Shown here piece by piece: positions 35,126 through 43,800 of a stretch of DNA of 64,000 bases (positions within the stretch are counted from its first letter, which is position 1; each line of letters starts with the position of its first letter). Source of the DNA: Enterococcus haemoperoxidus ATCC BAA-382. Its GTDB lineage: Bacteria > Bacillota > Bacilli > Lactobacillales > Enterococcaceae. A model generated the notes under the pieces. That model was not told the DNA's origin and did no database searches. It worked only from the letters and a program-made list of their open reading frames with translations. The stretch lies in NCBI RefSeq assembly GCF_000407165.1, contig NZ_KE136480.1:434001-498000 (forward strand), read 5' to 3'. Position numbers and translations under genes: made by a program.

Positions 35126-36406
35126 TTATGTTGTAGGTTGTGTAATGATGATTCTACCAAAGTTTTGAACTTGGAATTCACTGTTAAAGTCTGCTACCGC
35201 AGAGTCAACTGATTGTGTTGAACCATTAGCAATGCTCGTTGTCGCTTCCGTTACAGACCATTCTTTAGTTAGCGTATTGTAGTCACTATATGCTTCAATT
35301 TTATCTTGATTTTGGAAAGCAAACGTTAGATTCCCTTGGTTCTTTTTAGTGCTGAAAACTGGTGAACCTAATGTTTTGTTACCTAATTCAAATTCTACTA
35401 CTTCGTTCACATTGATTGATGAACCAGGTGCTGAAAAAACAATACCTTGTGTTCCTTCACCTGTAATATAAACATATGCTCCTTTAGCAACATTAATTTG
35501 AGAACCTGGTTGTGCAAGATCAATTGTTGGCTTTATTCCTTTACTTGCGCCTTTTGAGTGAATATCCAGATCTGCATTTTCACCTACGTTTAAAACAGGA
35601 GCCGTTTTGTGGTGAATTGATTTATCAAATGCTAACCCAGTTCCTTCTGTTTCAATTTTTAGTCTAGAATCACTTTGTAAATTAATTTGGTTGATTTTGC
35701 CATTAAATGCAGAGCGTGCTTGGTTTTTTACATTTAAAATTACTGATGCAGTGCTCTCAACCGTTACAGTTCCTTGCCAACCATTTTCATAAGTCCCTTT
35801 GAATTTAAATGCGCTACGATCATGGCCACTATTAGCAGCAATACCATTTAATTCAGAACCTTCTTTAAAGACAACATGTGCAACCCAACCGATTTCATCT
35901 TCTGCATCAATTGTGTTTGTTCCTTCAAACGTTAATGTTCCGTTATTCAATTGAACTAACGTTTCACCATCAAAGGTATTGTCTTTTGATACGAAGTCCC
36001 AACCATTACTCCCTTTGAAGAAAGTAGCTAATTTACGATAACCGACAACTTCTACACCTTCTAAAGTGAACGTACCTTTTTCTTTACTTGAAATTTTACC
36101 GTGAATGTAATGTTTACCAAGATCAATTTTTGCCCCTGTTGTTGAATACATTTTGACATCTCGAATTGGTACACCTGTGATAGCTCTTGGGAAAGTAATG
36201 TCCCCTGTTACTTCAATTGCAGATACTGAAGCGTCTGCCAGTGCCGCTTTCAATTGTTCAAATGTGTTTACTTGTTTCGCATTTTCTGTAGCCACAACAG
36301 ATGAACCTTCGTTAGCATGCGCTGCTAGTGGTAAAACTGTCGGGGCGATCAATGCTCCTAAAATTACTGCTTTTGTTACTGTTGATTTTAATGAAATACT
36401 TTTCAT
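35126..36406 (-). CDS. Secreted pectate-lyase-like (beta-helix) surface protein
   Basis: 426 residues. Signal peptide ends AAHA (cleavage near 31). The rest is regular beta sheet, with repeats such as GTLTFEGTNTIDAEDE, GTVTVESTASVILNV and GSQINVAKGAYVYI that suggest a right-handed beta-helix of the pectate-lyase-like kind found in Listeria and Enterococcus surface proteins. There is no LPXTG, WxL or membrane anchor; it ends IIITQPTT. Placed between the regulator gene and the WxL genes, it probably belongs to the same surface complex. AGGAGG precedes the ATG. Enzymatic activity is not implied. Confidence 0.85.
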   Translation of the reverse strand: MKSISLKSTVTKAVILGALIAPTVLPLAAHANEGSSVVATENAKQVNTFEQLKAALADASVSAIEVTGDITFPRAITGVPIRDVKMYSTTGAKIDLGKHYIHGKISSKEKGTFTLEGVEVVGYRKLATFFKGSNGWDFVSKDNTFDGETLVQLNNGTLTFEGTNTIDAEDEIGWVAHVVFKEGSELNGIAANSGHDRSAFKFKGTYENGWQGTVTVESTASVILNVKNQARSAFNGKINQINLQSDSRLKIETEGTGLAFDKSIHHKTAPVLNVGENADLDIHSKGASKGIKPTIDLAQPGSQINVAKGAYVYITGEGTQGIVFSAPGSSINVNEVVEFELGNKTLGSPVFSTKKNQGNLTFAFQNQDKIEAYSDYNTLTKEWSVTEATTSIANGSTQSVDSAVADFNSEFQVQNFGRIIITQPTT

Positions 36407-36487
36407 CTCTATCTTCCTCCTATTTTCTCTCTATATTAAACAGTCACAAAACTGTTCAATAACTTTATTTGTTACCTTTCAATGTTT

Positions 36488-37198
36488 CTAAATAACTAAC
36501 ATATAGCCTTTGGATCGAACAGTTTTGATATACATTGGCGCCTTTTCATTTTTTTCGATTTTTTTGCGCAAATGAAAGATTAAGTTTGATACTCGATATT
36601 TTCGATCCGCAACATCGTCTTTCCAAACATTTTGATAAATTTCATCGTAACTGACTGCTCGTCCAACATTTTGGTGAAGATATTCTAGCGCTAGATACTC
36701 AAGTTTAGTCAAATCAATTTCATTATCATCAATCATTACACTAAAATTACTAGGAACAAGTTCTAATCCTACAACTGTATTTAATTGATTTCTTCTAGAT
36801 ACCAACTTACCATTTTGTTTTGAAAAGTTAAGTCGGCTCCTATAGCGATTCAATGCATTAGTAATCAACTGAACTAACTCATCGGGTTCACATTCATTCC
36901 CTGCAATTCCATCCGCTCCTAATCTTGGGTAAACACTGCGATTAGCTTTTGTTAAATGCTCTGAAATAATCCACACCAATGTATCTGAGCTTTTTCTTAA
37001 ATGAATGATCATTTCACAGATATTTCCTACGTATTGATTGTCATCATCTTGAATGATAATCACATCTAATTCATTTGATTTTTTTAACATCACTTGTTCG
37101 TGCTCAATACTATGAACATTTTCATATGTAACTTTTAGGGTATTCATATAGTCTTTTTCTGTTGTGGTAGTCAATGCAACATATCCAATTTTATACAT
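36488..37198 (-). CDS. OmpR-type response regulator with atypical receiver
   Basis: 236 residues. The C-terminal winged-helix domain (about 135-236) is clear: IDLTKLEYLALEYLHQNVGRAVSYDEI, then RKYRVSNLIFHLRKKIE and TVRSKGYMLVI. The N-terminal domain has a receiver-like pattern, but the acidic pair near residue 10 is missing (YVALTTTTEKD). The phospho-acceptor region reads IIIQDDDNQY, and the usual late Lys-Pro is replaced (GNECEPDEL). No histidine kinase gene is near. It is the likely local activator of the WxL locus just downstream, and its own promoter region ends at the inverted repeat at 37373. Confidence 0.88.
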   Translation of the reverse strand: MYKIGYVALTTTTEKDYMNTLKVTYENVHSIEHEQVMLKKSNELDVIIIQDDDNQYVGNICEMIIHLRKSSDTLVWIISEHLTKANRSVYPRLGADGIAGNECEPDELVQLITNALNRYRSRLNFSKQNGKLVSRRNQLNTVVGLELVPSNFSVMIDDNEIDLTKLEYLALEYLHQNVGRAVSYDEIYQNVWKDDVADRKYRVSNLIFHLRKKIEKNEKAPMYIKTVRSKGYMLVI

Positions 37199-37372
37199 AG
37201 TTAATTTTTCTCCTTTCCACCAAGTAGGTAAAATCAGACAATATCCATATTCATATTCTTTTTATTTTTTATTGAAGAAAGTTATAATAAGTAGATTCTA
37301 TAAATTCGATAGGACAACCTGCACTCCACTACTTTAAGGTAAAATTTTATATCATAATGGAACGTACTATAT

Positions 37373-37398
37373 TATCTTGAAACTACTTATTTTGAGAT
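37373..37398 (+). repeat. Left 26-bp inverted repeat flanking the recombinase
   Basis: Identical over 26 bases to the reverse complement of 38888-38913. Internally it has imperfect half-sites (TATCTTGAAA ... TTTTGAGAT) around a 7-base centre, the architecture of a tyrosine-recombinase crossover site. Confidence 0.93.
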
Positions 37399-37512
37399 AT
37401 ATGCTTTCTCATCTATGCATATCAGTATTTCTAAAGTACTTTGACCATTTTCTTGACGGTTTAAAAACGAATACTCATTACAATAGTTCACAAAATGTTT
37501 TCGTTGAGTCCA

Positions 37513-37542
37513 TGAAAAAATCCACTCTTTTTAGGAGTGGAT
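37513..37542 (-). terminator. Terminator of the recombinase gene
   Basis: ATCCACTC / GAGTGGAT stem followed by TTTTTTC on the minus strand; the recombinase stop codon lies in the loop. It keeps the recombinase transcript from running into the regulator gene in the present orientation. Confidence 0.82.
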
Positions 37543-38643
37543 GCTTAATCTTTTATCAATAACACTTATTGCAGCTTTTCTATTTTCCCACAATGAATCT
37601 GTATACGTATCTAAAGTCATTTTTATAGAAGAGTGTCCTAATATTTTACTTAAAGTTGCAATATCAATTCCTTCTTCAACACATCTTGTTGCAAATGTAT
37701 GCCTTAACATATGGAAGTGGATAGAACCTAACCGTGCCGTCTTCACATTTTTTTTAAATCTGTAGTTAATGATTCTGGGTTCGGTAAAACTACCTCTACA
37801 GTTTATGACATACTCACTTATTGCGCATTTTTTCCATTTTAATAGATACTCTTTTAGATTTACAGCTAAAGGAATCACTCTCAAGGAGCTTTTTGTTTTC
37901 GGTGTATCAATTATTATCTCAGTCTTTCCATTTATTGTAGTTGAGGGAATCCTAGATATTGTACGTCTAACATGGATAATATTTTTTTCCATATCAATAT
38001 CAGACCATTTCAGTCCGCTGATTTCACCAATTCTCATTCCGGTATACAGTGCAATAATTTCTCCGGAGCACTCATTTTGTTGTAAGACAATTCGTTCCAA
38101 ACTCTTTTGTGCATGTACAGTCAGTGCAGCAATCTCTGGTTTTTGTATGGTGGGTAAGACAATCTTGGTGCAAGGATCACTATAGATTTTTTCATCGTAG
38201 ACAGCTTTTTTCAATGAACTTTTCAATATAGCGATAATACTGCGAATCGTGCTATTTGCTAAGTTCATCGTATTTAAATCATTGATGAAAGATTCAATAT
38301 GTTCTGTCTTCAAATCCCTCAATGTTGTCTTCCCTAAGTAAGGCAATATGTATTTGTCTATCTTACCTTTATAGTTTGAATAGGAGGATGCCTTGATTTT
38401 ATTTTTCATCAAAATCTCTAACCAATAATTAAGCCATTCTTCCAAAGTACCTGAAAAAGAAGTGATATTTTTGTTTGAAGCAATGTATTGTGCTTTTTTT
38501 ATTGATAACTTTTCTTTCACTTCTGAATAGTTTTTTCCATACACGTATCCATAAATAATTCGTTTATCTGTTGTTCGATCTTTAATAAAACGTCCTTCCC
38601 AACGTCCGTCTTTTCGTTTATAAATATTTTCACCTTTTCTCAC
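37531..38643 (-). CDS. Tyrosine-type site-specific recombinase
   Basis: 370 residues. An N-terminal arm-binding domain like that of Tn916 integrase (about 5-55, NIYKRKDGRWEGRF) is followed by a SAM-like core-binding domain (65-155) and the catalytic domain. Arg204 (TGMRIGE), His311 and Arg314 (HMLRHTFA), His337 (LGHSS) and nucleophile Tyr347 (DTYTDS) are all intact. GTG start at 38643, preceded by CTGGAGG. Both its crossover sites (the 26-bp inverted repeats) lie nearby. No excisionase, phage or conjugation genes accompany it, which favours a dedicated DNA invertase over a prophage integrase. Confidence 0.93.
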   Translation of the reverse strand: MRKGENIYKRKDGRWEGRFIKDRTTDKRIIYGYVYGKNYSEVKEKLSIKKAQYIASNKNITSFSGTLEEWLNYWLEILMKNKIKASSYSNYKGKIDKYILPYLGKTTLRDLKTEHIESFINDLNTMNLANSTIRSIIAILKSSLKKAVYDEKIYSDPCTKIVLPTIQKPEIAALTVHAQKSLERIVLQQNECSGEIIALYTGMRIGEISGLKWSDIDMEKNIIHVRRTISRIPSTTINGKTEIIIDTPKTKSSLRVIPLAVNLKEYLLKWKKCAISEYVINCRGSFTEPRIINYRFKKNVKTARLGSIHFHMLRHTFATRCVEEGIDIATLSKILGHSSIKMTLDTYTDSLWENRKAAISVIDKRLSIHS

Positions 38644-38674
38644 TAACTAAATCCCTCCAGTTTATGTAAAATAA

Positions 38675-38694
38675 TGACGGCTATCTTGACGGCT
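38675..38694 (+). promoter_or_regulatory. Direct TGACGGCT pair, possible recombinase arm sites
   Basis: TGACGGCT at 38675-38682 and 38687-38694, 12 bases apart. A related TGACGGTT is at 37454-37461 near the other end of the element. The recombinase has an arm-binding domain, so these could be accessory sites. Confidence 0.4.
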
Positions 38695-38783
38695 GATAAT
38701 GCAACCATTTTAATTAAATAACGAACCACCTCGGAAAAATAATATTGCAATTAGATTAGAAAAAAGAGATAAATATCGATTTT

Positions 38784-38812
38784 TTCATATTTTTCTCAAT
38801 TTTTATTATAAT
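38784..38812 (+). promoter_or_regulatory. Outward-facing promoter inside the invertible element
   Basis: TTCATA (38784-38789), 17-base spacer, TATAAT (38807-38812) on the plus strand. It reads out through the right inverted repeat into gene-free DNA. After inversion it would read toward the regulator gene at 37198. Confidence 0.5.
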
Positions 38813-38887
38813 TTGTAAAAAATATGAGAAGAAAACACCTAGACTAATCAAATAAAATGCTTTAAACTTGTAGAAGTAGAGATTTCC

Positions 38888-38913
38888 ATCTCAAAATAAG
38901 TAGTTTCAAGATA
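38888..38913 (-). repeat. Right 26-bp inverted repeat flanking the recombinase
   Basis: Exact reverse complement of 37373-37398; the match ends abruptly on both sides. Confidence 0.93.
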
Positions 38914-39464
38914 CTAAAATCTCATTTATATAACAAATAAAAAAGCACTTCACATACTTAAACTCCCACATTTACTTCTAACCAACCACCATCTGACGTC
39001 AATTACCTTGATTCCTTTATTATTGATTTACTCAAAAAAATGCAATAATAATCTATATGTACCATAGTATCTCCATTTAAAAAGTAACAACGTCTTCCTC
39101 AACATGATTACTTAATGCTAATTTTACTGATTGACAAAATAGAATTACATACTTGCCACATTCCAAAATTTCTACGATTTTTAACAACATTACTTGCAAA
39201 GAATAACCTCAACTACATTTTTTATTCATTGACTAAAACACTCACTTATCTTCTCTATCTAGTTCCCATATCATTATAGTTCAAAAACAATACTTTTTGT
39301 TATAAAAATGAAATTTTAACCAATTAAATCAAAAACAAATAACACATTTATATCAATAACCTCCTTCAATTCTATTCGTTTATTCTCTTTATCAGCTCTT
39401 GCATAATGGAAAACAATTTGAAATTGCTTTTCACATAAGAATTTGTCTACTCATTTTTAAGATA
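38914..39464. other. Gene-free AT-rich stretch
   Basis: About 550 bases between the right inverted repeat and the gshF terminator. I see no convincing coding sequence, RNA gene or repeat. It would receive the transcript from the element's outward promoter in the present orientation. Confidence 0.7.
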
Positions 39465-39510
39465 AAAAAAATAAAAGATCAAGCCCTATTTACGGTCTTG
39501 ATCTTTTATT
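39465..39510 (-). terminator. gshF terminator
   Basis: AAAGATCAAG / CTTGATCTTT stem followed by T-rich sequence on the minus strand. Confidence 0.85.
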
Positions 39511-39514
39511 TATA

Positions 39515-41785
39515 TTATTCAAATATCTCTGGATACAACATTTTCAATACATCCATTGTTAAATGGCGCCCATGACCCGAATGCGGATAAGCATGCATAT
39601 GCATTGCTGGGTTAAAGTTTGCTTCTATGATGCCATATGTTCGGCTATTCTTGGTTCCTTTAATCGATTTATCTGGAACAATCAAATCAATACCACATAT
39701 TTTCGCACCTAGTGCTTGAACCGCTTCAATAGCAATCCGTTTATAACTTTCATCAAAGTTATCCGTTACATCGATCGAATCGCCACCAGTGCTGATATTG
39801 GAATTCTCCCGCAAATAAACGATCTGATCTTTATCAGGAACCGATGTCGTCAATAGATTTTGCTCTTTTAACATCAACCGTTCAACATCACCTAATTGAA
39901 TCAATTCCAGCGGTGAACGGTGGTGAGTTCCTCTCAAGGGATCAAGATTCTTTTCTGCTACTAACGCTTCAACAGAACGAATGCCGTCTCCCACAACATT
40001 AGCTGGTACACGCAGCATAATTGCTCGCACTTGATCATCTAAAACAAAAAATCGATACTCAGTTCCTGGCAAGAATTCTTCGATCAAAACAGCAGAATCT
40101 TCTTTAAATGCTAATTTCAATGCTTCTGTATAATCTGCCAAGGAAGCTCCTTCTTTAAAAATTGTGATTCCCAGTCCATAATTTGTTGTTTTTGGTTTGA
40201 TTACAAACGCTTTTTCAGAATATTTGATATAAGCTTGTTCTGCCCTTTCGATCGTATCAAACTCATCTCCATCTGGTACGTTAAACCCAGCTTGTGCCAA
40301 AACCTTTTTGGTAACAGTCTTGTTCTCCATGATCAATGGTACGATATAACTATCTTTACTAGTCATATTGGCATTTTTGACGTACTCGACATGGTCGTTG
40401 TGTTTGAGTTTCAAAAATTGCTCTGCTTCATCTAACAGTTCAACTTCCACACCTTTTTGAATGATATCAAATAAAAACAACTGCGTGGATAACTCCATAT
40501 TTCTGAACCCAGCTAATTGATACGGACGTTCAAAAGCCATTCCTTGATATTCTTTTCCAAAAATAATACCCAATTCCTGATTTGAGTTACTTTCAATGAT
40601 CGTCCACATTTTTCCAGCAATCGTTAAATCAGGTGTTCTTAGTTGCGCTCGGTGAACTTCTAATGATTTCTTCGCTCTAAATAAACCTAAAGCTTCGATC
40701 ATTTCATCCATTTCAGCAAATATCCGATCCCCTTCTGCTAAAAGCTTTACTTGCGCAAAAGGATGGCCTAAAGCAACTTGCTCATTTAAGAAATCGCCTG
40801 TTGCAACCCAATCATTCGGTGCTTCTTTTTCATCTGTCCACAATAAATACAACATAAACAAATGAATAAATTCAAGTGACTCTTCATCCACCCCTAATGG
40901 CGCAAATGGGTTTAAATCCAGATTTCTAAGTTCAATATAGCGGACGCCAGTTTTAGGCAAATCAGCCATTTGTTTGCCCCCACGTAATCGAACCGCAGAG
41001 TAAAACTCTTTTTCTTCTGATAAGATACCATTTTCAACCATTCGGTGAATGTCATTAATATACTGTTGTAAAGATTCATAAGATACTTTGACATTTTCAT
41101 TGTTTTTATAGCCAAACGAACTGTTGCGTAGACTTCTGACAGGCTCTTTCGGTCGCTCTTCTCTTTCAGTAAAGTAGCCTGATTCACTGACAGGAGATGC
41201 GCCGAATAGATACGTAATCAACCAGCGATAACGTAAATAGTTACGTGAGACTTTCATATATAAAATATTTTTAAATTCTTCAATCGTTTCGTATTCTGCT
41301 TGTTCAGAAAAAAGCTGTTGAACTAATGTAATATCATATTCAAAATTAAAATGAATCCCACTAACCATTTGCTTACGTTTGCCATATTCTCTTGCTAAGT
41401 AGCGACGATAAAGAATACCTTCAAACTGATCAAGCTTGGCTATTTTAATGTCTTCATCTTTAAGTGGCAATTTTGGCGGCATACTTAACGGCCAAAGCAT
41501 TTCATGTTTATTCATCGAACGTATTGCTACATCATGAATTGCCGCAAGATAGCGGAGCATTTCATTGATCGAGTTCGCCACTGGCGTGATCAATTCCATC
41601 TGTGTTTCACTAAAATCTGTTTGAATGTATGGATGATAAGATCGATTTCCTAAAACTTCCGGATGATCTGTCGTCGCTAGTTGACCATCAAATGTCGTGC
41701 GTTGACTTTCTTTTTCTAATCCAAATCGTGCAGCCATGACATATGGACGCACACTTTTTTGCTGTAACAACTCTTTAAATTTCAT
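39515..41785 (-). CDS. gshF: Bifunctional glutathione synthetase (GshAB/GshF)
   Basis: 756 residues, the length of the fused enzyme. An N-terminal glutamate-cysteine ligase domain (about 1-450; FGLEKESQR, FSETQMELITPV) is followed by a C-terminal ATP-grasp domain (about 490-750; VIKPKTTNYGLGITIF, IEEFLPGTEYRFFVLDD, GIIEANFNPAMHMHAYP). It makes glutathione from Glu, Cys and Gly in two steps within one protein. Monocistronic, AAAGG before the ATG. It is typical of Listeria, some streptococci and enterococci. Confidence 0.97.
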   Translation of the reverse strand: MKFKELLQQKSVRPYVMAARFGLEKESQRTTFDGQLATTDHPEVLGNRSYHPYIQTDFSETQMELITPVANSINEMLRYLAAIHDVAIRSMNKHEMLWPLSMPPKLPLKDEDIKIAKLDQFEGILYRRYLAREYGKRKQMVSGIHFNFEYDITLVQQLFSEQAEYETIEEFKNILYMKVSRNYLRYRWLITYLFGASPVSESGYFTEREERPKEPVRSLRNSSFGYKNNENVKVSYESLQQYINDIHRMVENGILSEEKEFYSAVRLRGGKQMADLPKTGVRYIELRNLDLNPFAPLGVDEESLEFIHLFMLYLLWTDEKEAPNDWVATGDFLNEQVALGHPFAQVKLLAEGDRIFAEMDEMIEALGLFRAKKSLEVHRAQLRTPDLTIAGKMWTIIESNSNQELGIIFGKEYQGMAFERPYQLAGFRNMELSTQLFLFDIIQKGVEVELLDEAEQFLKLKHNDHVEYVKNANMTSKDSYIVPLIMENKTVTKKVLAQAGFNVPDGDEFDTIERAEQAYIKYSEKAFVIKPKTTNYGLGITIFKEGASLADYTEALKLAFKEDSAVLIEEFLPGTEYRFFVLDDQVRAIMLRVPANVVGDGIRSVEALVAEKNLDPLRGTHHRSPLELIQLGDVERLMLKEQNLLTTSVPDKDQIVYLRENSNISTGGDSIDVTDNFDESYKRIAIEAVQALGAKICGIDLIVPDKSIKGTKNSRTYGIIEANFNPAMHMHAYPHSGHGRHLTMDVLKMLYPEIFE

Positions 41786-41951
41786 ACTGTCGCCTTTCTT
41801 CCCGTTATTATTCCATTACTCATCATTATATAGAAAAAGAGAAGCAAAAAGAATATTTTAGCTTAAATTTTGTTAAAAAGGTAATAAAATTCCTTAATTG
41901 GTTAAAAAAACGAGTTTTTTTTGAGCCCTTTTTTCCGATATAGCATATGCT

Positions 41952-41979
41952 TTTACGTTTCTTCACTTCATTGTATACT
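41952..41979 (+). promoter_or_regulatory. Promoter of the cysteine hydrolase gene
   Basis: TTTACG, 16-base spacer, TATACT (41974-41979), 33 bases before the ATG. Confidence 0.6.
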
Positions 41980-42012
41980 AGAAAGAAAAATCGTTAAAAC
42001 AAGGAGAAATTA

Positions 42013-42507
42013 ATGAATACTAAAGCTTTGATAGTCATCGATCTCCAAAATGGTCTAGAAAATTCGGGTACTGGTTTATTTCATCTGACTGATTTATTGA
42101 CAGGGGTCAACCAACGTATTGCAGATTACCGAAAAAATCACCAGCCAATTATTTTTATTCAACACGAAGATACCGAACTTGTTCCTGAAAGTTATGATTG
42201 GCAACTATTTGAGCAACTAGATGCTAGAGATTGTGACTTTTATGTCGGGAAAACTCATGCCAATTCTTTTTTTCAAACGAAGTTAACAGCCCTCTTAGCT
42301 GAGCTAGCTGTCACCGAACTTGAATTTTGTGGTGCTCAAACAGAATATTGCGTTGATACCACAGTTCGTATGGCTCACGGTTTAGGGTACACTTGTTTCA
42401 TGAAACGAGGACTCAGTACTACACTAAACAATGATTTATTAGGCGCTCAAACGATTATCAAACACCATGAAAATTTATGGGATCAACGATTTTTAACTTT
42501 TATTTGA
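42013..42507 (+). CDS. Isochorismatase-like cysteine hydrolase
   Basis: 164 residues. The triad of the family is visible: Asp in IVIDLQNG, Lys in VGKTHANSF, and nucleophile Cys in FCGAQTEYCVDTTVR. Relatives hydrolyse nicotinamide, N-carbamoyl compounds or isochorismate; the substrate is not predictable here. AAGGAG precedes the ATG. Single gene, divergent from gshF. Confidence 0.9.
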   Translation: MNTKALIVIDLQNGLENSGTGLFHLTDLLTGVNQRIADYRKNHQPIIFIQHEDTELVPESYDWQLFEQLDARDCDFYVGKTHANSFFQTKLTALLAELAVTELEFCGAQTEYCVDTTVRMAHGLGYTCFMKRGLSTTLNNDLLGAQTIIKHHENLWDQRFLTFI

Positions 42508-42706
42508 TTAAATAGCACTCGTTTTTCTATTCTCTCTAATTTTACCATACTCATCGACTAAAAAATTAAAATTATCTCATGATATCTTCTAGTCATTCAT
42601 GATAGTATAACTAGGGGATATTTGTTGAACTTTTTATTTTTTGCTCTTATTTTCCGTTCAAAAAGGAAATACACCCCTATTCTACGAAAATGGAGGAACA
42701 TTTTAC

Positions 42707-43585
42707 ATGAAATTTACGAAAAGACAAATCCAAGATACGTTATACGTAACGATTGGTTCTTTTATTTTAGCAGTATCGATCAATTCGATTTTACTGCCAA
42801 ATAAAATTGTAGCAGGTGGTGCCAATGGGATCAGTGTAGTGATCAATTATCTGTTTGGAATCAATCCGGCTTTAGTTTTATATGCGATTAATTTGCCTTT
42901 ATTAATTGTTTGCTTTTTACTCTTAGGGAAAGAAGTTGGAATCAAAACAATTTATGGAAGCTTGATTTATCCGTTTTTTGTAGGTATCACCACTCATTTG
43001 CCTGTGCTAACTCATAATATTTTTCTAGCGACGATCTTCGGGGGGATCCTAACAGGTATTGGTTTGGGTCTAGAATTTAGAGGGAATGCTTCAACTGGCG
43101 GTACGGCTATTATTTCACAAGTCGTGAATAAGTACTTTAAAGTTTCGTTAGGTGTCTCAATTTTATTTGTAGATGGATTAGTCATTTTATCGGCTCTATT
43201 CGTTTTCAATACTGACACAGTGCTATTCTCACTGATTTGTTTATACCTTATTGGACGTGTAGTGGATATGGTTCAAGTTGGCTTTGTTCGTTCGAAAAAT
43301 GTGTTGATTATTTCACCAAAATTTGCAGAAATCAAAGAAAAAATCTTAGTTGATATGGATAAAGGCTTGACAATGATCCCAATCGAAGGTGGGTATCAAA
43401 AAAATCCAAGTATGCTGATGATGACGGTTATTAGCGAAAAAGACTTTGCTAAGATCAAAGAAAATGTCATGGCCATCGATGAAGAAGCATTTATTGTTTC
43501 GATGAATGCAAGCGAAGTTTTTGGTCGAGGTTTTAGTTTAAAGAAAATAGCAGAAGATTATGGAATTGAAGCGAATAATTTATAA
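42707..43585 (+). CDS. YitT family membrane protein
   Basis: 292 residues. It starts MKFTKRQIQD at 42707 after TGGAGG; the frame is open 22 codons upstream without a ribosome binding site. The N-terminal membrane part holds about five spans (YitT/DUF161 domain, with LPNKIVAGGANGISVVINYL and GFRG-like segments). A C-terminal soluble DUF2179 domain (about 205-285, KNPSMLMMTVISEKDFAKI) is typical of the family. Function is unknown in most species; related proteins have been linked to small-molecule export. Confidence 0.92.
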   Translation: MKFTKRQIQDTLYVTIGSFILAVSINSILLPNKIVAGGANGISVVINYLFGINPALVLYAINLPLLIVCFLLLGKEVGIKTIYGSLIYPFFVGITTHLPVLTHNIFLATIFGGILTGIGLGLEFRGNASTGGTAIISQVVNKYFKVSLGVSILFVDGLVILSALFVFNTDTVLFSLICLYLIGRVVDMVQVGFVRSKNVLIISPKFAEIKEKILVDMDKGLTMIPIEGGYQKNPSMLMMTVISEKDFAKIKENVMAIDEEAFIVSMNASEVFGRGFSLKKIAEDYGIEANNL

Positions 43586-43722
43586 TCAGAAAAGCAAAGC
43601 GTTTCACTCTCTTGAAAGTAGGATAAAATACACCCCTTTCAGCCGCAAAACTACAGAGTGGGCAACATATTAAATTACGCTATTTTTCACAGATTCCACT
43701 ATTCTTCTTGTCACTTGTATTC

Positions 43723-43775
43723 AAAAAAGCATAGTAAGACTGTTGTGTTTCCAACGGCCTTGCTATGCTTTTTTT
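43723..43775. terminator. Bidirectional terminator before the HxlR gene
   Basis: AAAAGCATAGTAAG / CTTGCTATGCTTTT stem with flanking A and T runs. Confidence 0.82.
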
Positions 43776-43800
43776 ATCAATTTCTATACTATACGTTCTC

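Larger units (their letters stand above)
37373..38913. mobile_element. Putative invertible DNA element with its recombinase
   Basis: 1541-bp segment bounded by perfect 26-bp inverted repeats and holding a tyrosine recombinase gene, its terminator, and an outward promoter near the right end. There are no other phage or transposon genes. Inverted (not direct) orientation predicts inversion rather than excision. It lies immediately upstream of the regulator and WxL surface locus. Confidence 0.75.

Noticed and set aside
36153-36491. Plus-strand frame antisense to the beta-helix protein gene
   Set aside because: Shadow of the real gene; no ribosome binding site.
37377-37562. 61-codon plus-strand frame starting in the left inverted repeat
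   Set aside because: Begins at TTG without a ribosome binding site and crosses the recombinase terminator.
37531-38643. Reading the integrase gene as a prophage or ICE remnant
   Set aside because: No phage, excisionase, relaxase or tRNA attachment site nearby, and the flanking sites are inverted rather than direct.
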